Source of the DNA: Desulfobulbaceae bacterium UBA2262
Lineage (GTDB): Bacteria > Desulfobacterota > Desulfobulbia > Desulfobulbales > Desulfurivibrionaceae
Reading direction: 5' to 3'
NCBI GenBank assembly: GCA_002347185.1
Contig: DDXK01000062.1
Location: 7,982-13,564, forward strand
DNA length: 5,583 nucleotides
A model generated the notes under the pieces. The model ran no database searches. It was not told the DNA's origin and saw only the letters and a list, made by a program, of their open reading frames with translations. This document shows positions 1-5,583 of the stretch, in pieces; the stretch's first letter is position 1; every line of letters begins with the position of its first letter. Position numbers and translations under genes: made by a program.

Positions 1-1547
1 TGATCTACGTGAACCCCGAAGGCCCCAACGGCAACCCCGATCCCGTGGCCTCGGGCCGCGACGTGCGTGAGACCTTCGGCCGCATGGGCATGAACGACGA
101 AGAAACCGTCGCCCTGGTCGCCGGCGGCCATACTTTCGGCAAGGCGCACGGCGCGGGCGACCCGAAACTGGTCGGCCCCGAGCCCGAGGCCGCCCCCTTG
201 GAGGAAATGGGCCTGGGCTGGAAGAACAGCTTCGGCACCGGCAAGGGCGTGCACACCACCACCAGCAGCATCGAAGGCGCCTGGAAACCCAATCCGACCA
301 AATGGGACATGGGCTACTTCGACATGCTGTTCGGCTACGAGTGGGAGCTGGTCAAGAGCCCGGCCGGCGCGCAGCAGTGGCTGGCCAAGGACGTGAAGCC
401 GGAACACCTGATTGTCGATGCCCATGACCTGGCGCAGAAGCACCGGCCGATGATGACCACGGCCGACCTTTCCCTGCGCTACGACCCGATCTACGAGCCC
501 ATCGCCCGCCGTTTCCATCAGGATCCGCAGGCCTTTGCCGACGCCTTCGCCCGCGCCTGGTTCAAGCTGACCCACCGCGACATGGGTCCCAAGGTTCGCT
601 ACCTCGGCCCGGAGGTGCCGGCCGAGGACCTGCTCTGGCAGGATCCTCTGCCCGCCGTCGCGCATCCCCTCATCGGCGCCGGGGAGATAGCCGAGCTCAA
701 GGCCAGGGTGCTGGCCTCCGGCCTGTCGGTGCCGGAGCTGGTTTCCACCGCCTGGGCCTCGGCCTCCACCTTCCGCGGCTCTGACAAGCGCGGCGGCGCC
801 AATGGCGCGCGCATCCGCCTGGCCCCGCAAAGGGAGTGGGAAGTGAACGAGCCGGCGCAGCTGGCCAGGGTGTTGGGCGTGCTGGAAACCATCCAGCAGG
901 ATTTCAACAAGGCCCAGGCCGGCGGCAAGAAGGTCTCCCTGGCGGATCTCATCGTGCTGGCCGGCTGCGCGGCGGTTGAGGCGGCGGCCAGGGCGGCCGG
1001 GCAGGTGGTGGAGGTGCCTTTCGCCCCAGGCCGCACCGACGCCTCGCAGGAGCAGACCGATGTGAAATCGTTTGCCGCCCTGCGGCCCGAGGCGGACGGT
1101 TTCCGCAATTACCAGAGGCAGGCTTTCACCGTCTCAGCCGAGGAGATGCTGGTGGACAGGGCGCACCTCCTCACCCTGAGCGCGCCGGAGATGACGGTGC
1201 TCGTCGGCGGCCTGCGGGTGCTGGGCGCCAATTTCGGCCAGTCGCGGCATGGCGTCTTCACGAAACGGCCCGGAACCCTGAGCAACGACTTCTTCGTCAA
1301 CCTCCTCGACCTGGACACCGTCTGGCAGCCCACCTCCGGGGCCGGAGAGACCTTTGCCGGGAGCGACCGCAAGACCGGGGCGCCCAAATGGACCGCGACC
1401 AGGGTTGACCTTGTCTTCGGCTCCAACTCGCAGTTGCGCGCCCTGGCCGAGGTCTATGCCCAGGACGATGCCAAGGAAAAATTCGTGCGTGATTTTGTCG
1501 CGGCCTGGAACAAGGTCATGAATCTTGACCGCTTCGACCTGGCCTGA
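1..1547 (+). CDS. katG: Catalase-peroxidase KatG, 3' part (N-terminus outside the window)
   Basis: Bifunctional haem enzyme that destroys hydrogen peroxide by catalase and peroxidase activity. The reading frame is open from base 3, so the gene starts upstream; 514 codons remain of a family length near 720-740, so about the first 227 residues, with the distal Arg-Trp-His, are not visible. Aligned from memory to M. tuberculosis KatG, the visible key residues are kept: Tyr229 (codon 6-8, in IYVNPEGPNG) and Met255 (84-86) of the Met-Tyr-Trp adduct, proximal haem ligand His270 (129-131, in GGHTFGKAHG), Ser315, Trp321, Asp381 (465-467) and the mobile Arg418 (576-578, in HRDMGP). The C-terminal haem-free domain follows, with STAW, FRGSDKRGGANG and PGRTDASQEQTD, and the protein ends in the typical VMNLDRFDLA. 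No frameshift is seen. The GTG at 9 lies inside the conserved region and is not the start. Identification is very secure. Confidence 0.97.
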   Translation, partial: IYVNPEGPNGNPDPVASGRDVRETFGRMGMNDEETVALVAGGHTFGKAHGAGDPKLVGPEPEAAPLEEMGLGWKNSFGTGKGVHTTTSSIEGAWKPNPTKWDMGYFDMLFGYEWELVKSPAGAQQWLAKDVKPEHLIVDAHDLAQKHRPMMTTADLSLRYDPIYEPIARRFHQDPQAFADAFARAWFKLTHRDMGPKVRYLGPEVPAEDLLWQDPLPAVAHPLIGAGEIAELKARVLASGLSVPELVSTAWASASTFRGSDKRGGANGARIRLAPQREWEVNEPAQLARVLGVLETIQQDFNKAQAGGKKVSLADLIVLAGCAAVEAAARAAGQVVEVPFAPGRTDASQEQTDVKSFAALRPEADGFRNYQRQAFTVSAEEMLVDRAHLLTLSAPEMTVLVGGLRVLGANFGQSRHGVFTKRPGTLSNDFFVNLLDLDTVWQPTSGAGETFAGSDRKTGAPKWTATRVDLVFGSNSQLRALAEVYAQDDAKEKFVRDFVAAWNKVMNLDRFDLA

Positions 1548-1604
1548 GCAGAGCGGAAAGACCTCAACTGAGGCCATCGCCGCCCGCCTGGGCGGGAAAA
1601 GTGG

Positions 1605-1634
1605 TTGCCCGGCCGGCGGCGCTTCCGTTATGAT
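1605..1634 (+). promoter_or_regulatory. Candidate sigma-70-type promoter for the PA2779/PA2778 pair
   Basis: In the katG-PA2779 gap, TTGCCC (1605-1610) and TATGAT (1629-1634) are separated by 18 bases, matching the -35 and -10 consensus at 4/6 and 5/6 positions. Transcription would begin near 1641, giving a leader of about 60 bases. The region is locally richer in A+T than the surrounding genes. A promoter here would separate the pair from katG. This is inferred from consensus matching only. Confidence 0.4.
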
Positions 1635-1645
1635 GATTTTCATCA
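1631..1645. promoter_or_regulatory. Candidate operator: 15-bp palindrome over the -10 region (Fur-like)
   Basis: TGATGA-TTT-TCATCA is a perfect 6-bp inverted repeat with a 3-base spacer. It overlaps the last four bases of the proposed -10 element and the likely transcription start, where a repressor would act. Read as a 7-1-7 site it matches the Fur consensus TGATAAT-N-ATTATCA at 11 of 14 positions, but only about 12 of 19 positions of the classical 19-bp Fur box, so the regulator is uncertain. It may be a site for another dimeric repressor, or chance. Confidence 0.25.
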
Positions 1646-1687
1646 GCGTTGGCCGGGTCGGCCGTTTTCCGCAGGTAAAGAAAGAAC

Positions 1688-1695
1688 AAAGGGGG
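1688..1695 (+). promoter_or_regulatory. Ribosome binding site deciding the start of the PA2779-family gene
   Basis: AAAGGGGG ends six bases before the ATG at 1702. An in-frame ATG at 1696 directly abuts the purine run and leaves no spacer, so 1702 is the better start. Longer in-frame extension back to 1525 would run into katG and lacks such a site. Confidence 0.55.
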
Positions 1696-1701
1696 ATGAG
1701 A

Positions 1702-2106
1702 ATGCAAAAACTGTTCAAGCTTATGAGTTCCGTGCTGATCGCGGCCCTGCTCCTGTTCGATATCGCCGTTCCCGCGGCGCGGGCGCAGATGGTCGGCACC
1801 GAGGCCTTGCTCTCGGCCACGGCCGCCGAGGAGAACCGGGCGCGGGTCGCGGCCTTCCTCGACCGTGAGGATGTGCGGCAGGCCATGGTGCAGCAGGGGG
1901 TTGACCTGGATGAGGCGCGGCAGCGGGTGGCCAGCCTCTCCGACAGGGAGCTGGCCCCCATGGCCCAGGCCCTGGAGCAGCTGCCTGCCGGCGGCGACGG
2001 AGTGGGGGCGGTTATCGGCGCCGCGGTGCTTATTTTTCTCGTGCTGCTGATCACCGATATCCTGGGGTTCACCAATGTCTTTAATTTTGTCAGGCCCGCT
2101 CGCTAG
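1702..2106 (+). CDS. PA2779 family protein: small exported protein with one C-terminal membrane segment
   Basis: 134 residues, of unknown function, recognised by its overall pattern and by its partner gene as the PA2779 family. Residues 1-28 are a Sec signal peptide (Lys3/Lys6, hydrophobic core 11-19, AxA-type site at ARA before Gln29). Residues 29-95 are a charged, probably helical region with FLDREDVRQAMVQQGVD and LSDREL. LPAGGDG follows at 94-100, then a Gly/Ala-rich membrane segment at about 101-122 and a short tail ending in Arg-Pro-Ala-Arg. The predicted topology is a periplasmic ectodomain anchored by its C-terminus, with the positive tail inside. The start at 1702 is chosen because AAAGGGGG lies six bases upstream. 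The downstream C39 peptidase gene overlaps its end by 32 bases, so the two are surely co-expressed. The Gly-Gly just before the membrane segment could be a cleavage site for that peptidase; this is inference. Confidence 0.85.
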   Translation: MQKLFKLMSSVLIAALLLFDIAVPAARAQMVGTEALLSATAAEENRARVAAFLDREDVRQAMVQQGVDLDEARQRVASLSDRELAPMAQALEQLPAGGDGVGAVIGAAVLIFLVLLITDILGFTNVFNFVRPAR

Positions 2107-3073
2107 AAAAACCCGGCGTCAGCATGCCATGCAGGCCGGCAGTCGCATGATTGCCGGCCTCTTCTTTTTTGCGCTCCTGATTTTTTCGGGCGGCTGCGCC
2201 CTGCTGCCGGGCAAGGAGCTGCCTGTGCCGGCCTCGGCTCCGGCCAGGGCCCGCATCGCCGGAGTGCCTTTTTTCCCCCAGGAGGAGTTGCAGTGCGGCC
2301 CCGCCTCCCTGGCCATGGTCCTCAACTGGAGCGGCATCGCTGTCCAGCCGGCGGAACTCACGCCCGTGCTCTTTTCGCCCGGCCTGGGGGGGAGCCTGCA
2401 GAGCGCCCTGGTCGGCGGCGCCCGCCGCCATGGCCGGGTCGCCTATCCTCTCTCCGGCCCCCCGGCCCTGCTTGCGGAAGTCGCGGCTGGGCATCCGGTC
2501 ATCGTCCTGGTCAATCTGGGCTTTTTCTGGTATCCGAAATGGCATTATGCCGTGGTGATCGGTTACGATGGCGAAGAGGAGGAGGTGATTCTCCATTCGG
2601 GCCGCACGGCCAATGAGCGCCTTTCCGCCCGGCTTTTTGGGAATGTCTGGCAGCGGAGCGGCTACTGGGCGCTCGTGGTCCTGCCCCCGGAGCGCCTGCC
2701 GGCCACGGCAGAGGAAGCCCCCTGGCTGGCGGCGGTGAGCGGTCTGGAAAGGGTGGGGCAGTCGCAGGGCGCGGAAACCGGCTTCGCCACGGCGCTCTCC
2801 CGCTGGCCGGACAGCTTCGCCGCCTGGATGGGGCTCGGCAACAGCCGCTACCAGCGGGGGGATCTTGCCGGCGCGGCCGCGGCCTTTTCCCAGGCCACGC
2901 TGCGCCAGCCGGAAAACGGCGCGGCCTTCAACAACCTGGCCCATGTTCTCGCCGGCCTGGGGCGACGGCAGGAGGCCCTGGCCGCGGCCAGGCAGGCGGT
3001 GGCCCTGGGCGGCGCCTTTGCGGCGCAGGCCCGTCAGACCCTCCAGGAGATCGAGGCGCTGCCGCTCCCTTGA
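2075..3073 (+). CDS. PA2778 family C39-type cysteine peptidase lipoprotein with TPR repeats
   Basis: Numbered from the ATG at 2075 (332 residues). A lipoprotein signal runs to SGGC with the lipidated Cys41; the next residue is Ala, not Asp, which by the E. coli rule predicts the outer membrane. A C39-like papain-fold domain covers about 60-205: Gln69, nucleophile Cys74 (2294-2296) in QCGPASLAMVL, and His157 (2543-2545) in WHYAVVIGYDG. The Asp usual in a following DP motif is replaced here by His-Ser (174-175). Two TPR units follow at about 248-281 and 282-315, likely for partner binding. Substrate and role are unknown. The family is regularly found beside PA2779 genes, as here. Start choice is open: 2075 has GGGG seven bases upstream and overlaps the previous gene by 32 bases, but gives a long 40-residue signal. 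ATGs at 2129 and 2147 give more usual signal lengths but lack a clear ribosome binding site. Confidence 0.87.
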   Translation: MSLILSGPLARKTRRQHAMQAGSRMIAGLFFFALLIFSGGCALLPGKELPVPASAPARARIAGVPFFPQEELQCGPASLAMVLNWSGIAVQPAELTPVLFSPGLGGSLQSALVGGARRHGRVAYPLSGPPALLAEVAAGHPVIVLVNLGFFWYPKWHYAVVIGYDGEEEEVILHSGRTANERLSARLFGNVWQRSGYWALVVLPPERLPATAEEAPWLAAVSGLERVGQSQGAETGFATALSRWPDSFAAWMGLGNSRYQRGDLAGAAAAFSQATLRQPENGAAFNNLAHVLAGLGRRQEALAAARQAVALGGAFAAQARQTLQEIEALPLP

Positions 3074-3166
3074 ACGGCTTGGCCATGGGAGGCAAAGAGC
3101 CCGGGATGGAAATCGCAATGCCTATTGCTGACCACGCCGCCAGTTCCGGCGAGGCGGGCCAGGCTT

Positions 3167-3171
3167 GGGAG
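3167..3171 (+). promoter_or_regulatory. Ribosome binding site deciding the start of the Nudix gene
   Basis: GGGAG lies eight bases before the ATG at 3180. The alternative in-frame TTG at 3165 overlaps this element and would have no site of its own, so the ATG is preferred. Confidence 0.45.
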
Positions 3172-3179
3172 CTGAGCGG

Positions 3180-3635
3180 ATGAGAAAAACTGTTGCCGTG
3201 GCCTGCGCCCTGATCGAGCGCGACGGCCTCATCCTTGCCGCCCGCCGCTCCGCCGCCATGGCCATGCCGCGGAAGTGGGAATTCCCCGGCGGCAAGATCG
3301 AGGCCGGCGAAAGCCCGGAAGAGTCGCTGCGCCGCGAGATCCGGGAAGAGTTGGGGGTCGAGATCGCAATAGCCGGGGCCCTGCCACCCTCCACCCATGA
3401 TTATCCCGCCCTGACCGTCACCCTCCACCCCTTCCTCTGCGCCCTTGTCGCCGGCGAGCCCGTCCTGCACGAGCACGAGGCCGTTGTCTGGCTGCCGCCC
3501 GAGCGCCTGGGCGAGCTCGACTGGGCCGAGGCCGACCTGCCGGTTCTCGCCGAATACCGGCGCCGGCGCGGCAGAGGGCTGGAGGAGTGCGCAAACGCTG
3601 GAACTCGGCAGGCAAGCCATGAAGAACGACCCTGA
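3180..3635 (+). CDS. MutT-like Nudix hydrolase ((deoxy)nucleoside triphosphate pyrophosphohydrolase)
   Basis: 151 residues from the ATG at 3180, chosen over the TTG at 3165 because GGGAG lies eight bases upstream. Nudix enzymes hydrolyse nucleoside diphosphates linked to another group; MutT-type members remove 8-oxo-dGTP from the nucleotide pool. A perfect Nudix box GX5EX7REUXEEXGU occupies residues 38-60 (3291-3359), with Glu44, Arg52, Glu53, Glu56 and Glu57, preceded by KWEFPGGKIE as in E. coli MutT. The C-terminal part of the fold ends near Tyr126; about 25 residues beyond it are Arg-rich, low in conservation signals and overlap the next gene. By my alignment Asp119 stands where E. coli MutT has Asn119, which reads 8-oxoguanine. 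The substrate could therefore differ (for example NudG-like oxidised pyrimidines), so no gene symbol is given. Its 17-base overlap with the MFS gene suggests one transcript. Confidence 0.9.
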   Translation: MRKTVAVACALIERDGLILAARRSAAMAMPRKWEFPGGKIEAGESPEESLRREIREELGVEIAIAGALPPSTHDYPALTVTLHPFLCALVAGEPVLHEHEAVVWLPPERLGELDWAEADLPVLAEYRRRRGRGLEECANAGTRQASHEERP

Positions 3636-4956
3636 GCAGAAAAACCCGGCCGGCCGCCTGCACCTGCTACGCGCCCTGCGCTCCCGGAATTACCGCCTCT
3701 TCTTCGCCGGCCAGGGGGTGTCGCTGATTGGCACCTGGATGCAGCAGGTGGCCATGAGCTGGCTGGTCTACCGGTTGACCGGCTCGGCGCTGCTCCTTGG
3801 AGTGACCGGCTTTGCCGGGCAGATCCCCAACTTCCTGCTCGCCCCGTTGGCCGGGGTGCTGGCGGACCGCTGGAACCGGCGGCCCCTGCTCGTCCTCACC
3901 CAGAGCGTGGCCCTGCTCCAGGCCGCGACCCTGGCCGCTTTTGTCCTCACCGGCACCATCGAGGTCTGGCACCTCATCGCCCTGAGCGTGCTGCTCGGGC
4001 TGGTGAACGCCTTCGATATCCCGGTGCGGCAGTCCTTTGTCATCGAGCTGATGGAGAGAAAAGAGGATCTGAGCAACGCCATCGCCCTCAATTCCTCCAT
4101 GGTCAACGGCGCCCGGCTGCTCGGGCCCGCCCTGGCCGGGGTGCTGGTCGCCACCCTGGGCGAGGGGATCTGCTTCGTTCTCAATGCCGCAAGCTACCTG
4201 GCGGTGATCCTGGCCCTGCTGGCCATGCGCCTGGCCCCCAGCCAGCGGCGGGCCGGGCGGCAGCATTTTCTGAAAGCGCTGGGCGAGGGCTTTGCCTATG
4301 CCTACGGCTTTGCGCCGATCCGCTGCATCCTGGCCCTGCTCGGGCTGGTCAGCCTCCTGGGCATGCCCTATTCGGTGCTGATGCCGGTTTTTGCCAGGGA
4401 GGTGCTCCAGGGCAGCGCCCGGACCTTCGGCTTTCTCATCGCCACCACCGGCATCGGCGCCCTGACCAGCACCCTCTATCTCGCCTCCCGCGCCAGTGTG
4501 CGGGGGCTGGGCCGGGTGATCGCCGGCGCGGCCTGCCTCTTCGGGGCCGGGATCATGGGCTTCGCCCTCTCCCGCTTCCTGCCCCTCTCCCTTGCCTGCC
4601 TCTTTTTGACCGGCTTCGGGGGCATGGCCCTGGTCGCCTCCAGCAACACCATCCTCCAGACCCTGGTCGACGACGACAAGCGGGGCCGGATCATGAGTCT
4701 TTTTTCCATGTCCTTCGTGGGGGTGGTTCCCATCGGCAGCCTGCTGGCCGGGGCCATGGCGGAGCGCTTCGGCGTCCAGGCCACCCTGCTCACCGGCGGC
4801 TGCTGCTGCCTGCTGGGCGGTCTCCTCTTCGGCCGGCAGCTCCCGGCCCTGCGGGAGCTGGTTCGGCCCATCTACGTCAAAAAGGGGATCATCCCGGAGG
4901 TGGCCGCCGGCATGCAGACGGCGGCGGAGCTGAGCGTACCGCCGGAGAAGCAGTGA
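3619..4956 (+). CDS. MFS transporter (MFS_3 / EntS-like exporter)
   Basis: 445 residues from the ATG at 3619, which has AGG six bases upstream. A longer frame back to 3445 lies inside the Nudix gene and gives a non-membrane, low-quality N-terminus, so it is rejected. An inner-membrane secondary transporter with about 12 hydrophobic segments; the conserved opening RNYRLFFAGQGVSLIGTWMQ is typical of the MFS_3 group that includes enterobactin exporter EntS and many putative drug exporters. Motif A, GVLADRWNRR, lies at residues 79-88 between segments 2 and 3, and NGARLLGPALAG marks segment 5. The start of the second half is near residue 226. The substrate cannot be told from sequence; no siderophore genes are nearby. 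It overlaps the Nudix gene by 17 bases and is followed by the shared terminator at 4975-5014. A short Lys/Glu-rich tail ends the protein. Confidence 0.92.
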   Translation: MKNDPEQKNPAGRLHLLRALRSRNYRLFFAGQGVSLIGTWMQQVAMSWLVYRLTGSALLLGVTGFAGQIPNFLLAPLAGVLADRWNRRPLLVLTQSVALLQAATLAAFVLTGTIEVWHLIALSVLLGLVNAFDIPVRQSFVIELMERKEDLSNAIALNSSMVNGARLLGPALAGVLVATLGEGICFVLNAASYLAVILALLAMRLAPSQRRAGRQHFLKALGEGFAYAYGFAPIRCILALLGLVSLLGMPYSVLMPVFAREVLQGSARTFGFLIATTGIGALTSTLYLASRASVRGLGRVIAGAACLFGAGIMGFALSRFLPLSLACLFLTGFGGMALVASSNTILQTLVDDDKRGRIMSLFSMSFVGVVPIGSLLAGAMAERFGVQATLLTGGCCCLLGGLLFGRQLPALRELVRPIYVKKGIIPEVAAGMQTAAELSVPPEKQ

Positions 4957-4974
4957 AGGTGGAGAGGGAACGAT

Positions 4975-5014
4975 AAAAAAAGGGCGCCTCCCCCCCCTGG
5001 GGAAAGGCGCCCTT
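4975..5014 (-). terminator. Rho-independent terminator of ahcY, probably bidirectional with the MFS gene
   Basis: A perfect 10-bp stem, AAGGGCGCCT (4980-4989) with AGGCGCCCTT (5005-5014), encloses a 15-base loop containing eight C and four G that could partly pair. Read on the - strand, the stem runs into seven consecutive T (4975-4981), a classic terminator 25 bases past the ahcY stop. On the + strand it is followed by the weaker TTGCTGTTTGTT, so it likely also ends the MFS transcript, whose stop lies 24 bases upstream of the stem. Confidence 0.88.
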
Positions 5015-5039
5015 GCTGTTTGTTGGGGAAAGGCTCGCG

Positions 5040-5583
<544 letters not shown>

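Noticed and set aside
1583..1596. CCCGC-CTGG-GCGGG hairpin after katG as a possible terminator
   Set aside because: The stem is only 5 bp and is followed by AAAAG instead of a T-run. There is also no T-run on the other strand, so it is not a convincing intrinsic terminator.
1525..1701. Upstream extension of the PA2779-type gene to the start at 1525
   Set aside because: It would overlap katG, cross the promoter candidate and bury the signal peptide 59 residues inside the protein.
1134..2075. Long - strand open frame of 313 codons across the katG end and the PA2779-type gene
   Set aside because: It spans the end of katG, an intergenic promoter region and another gene, with a low-complexity Ser/Arg/Ala product; a shadow frame.
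2090..3118. Long - strand open frame of 342 codons opposite the C39 peptidase gene
   Set aside because: The + strand frame has clear catalytic motifs, a lipoprotein signal and TPRs. The - strand product is compositionally biased and shows no domain; it is a GC-rich shadow.
3115..3128. GCAAT-GCCT-ATTGC inverted repeat before the Nudix gene
   Set aside because: Only a 5-bp weak stem with no promoter elements placed around it; likely chance.
3445..3618. Upstream extension of the MFS gene into the Nudix gene
   Set aside because: The extra 58 residues are an out-of-frame reading of conserved Nudix sequence and precede the normal MFS N-terminus.

Overview
The window is a GC-rich, densely coded stretch of bacterial chromosome with no RNA gene, insertion sequence, CRISPR array or phage gene visible. 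The mix of genes (bifunctional catalase-peroxidase, a PA2779/PA2778-type gene pair, a MutT-like Nudix hydrolase, an MFS_3-type exporter, S-adenosylhomocysteinase) suggests a Gram-negative proteobacterium in the broad sense. The lipoprotein and Sec signals fit a diderm. A member of the former Deltaproteobacteria (Desulfobacterota) is possible, but this is a weak inference from overall resemblance.

Layout on the + strand. The window opens inside katG, whose last 514 codons end at 1547. A short gap (1548-1701) holds a candidate sigma-70-type promoter with a 15-bp palindrome over its -10 region, then a strong ribosome binding site. Next are two overlapping genes. The first is a small Sec-exported protein of the PA2779 family with one C-terminal membrane segment (1702-2106). 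The second is a lipoprotein of the PA2778 family with a C39-type cysteine peptidase domain and C-terminal TPR repeats (2075-3073). After 106 bases comes a second overlapping pair: a MutT-like Nudix hydrolase (3180-3635) and an MFS transporter (3619-4956).

On the - strand, converging on the MFS gene, lies the 3' end of ahcY (5040 to the window edge). A strong hairpin between the convergent genes (4975-5014) has a T-run on the ahcY side and serves as terminator, probably in both directions.

How the genes may work together: katG, mutT and ahcY are separate housekeeping or stress functions (peroxide removal, nucleotide-pool cleaning or a related Nudix activity, methyl-cycle recycling). The only pair with a clear shared job is PA2779/PA2778. 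The small partner carries an LPAGG-type double-glycine motif just before its membrane segment, after a stretch that resembles a bacteriocin leader, and C39 peptidases typically cut after Gly-Gly. This makes a periplasmic protease-substrate pair a testable idea, and it is the most interesting signal in the window.
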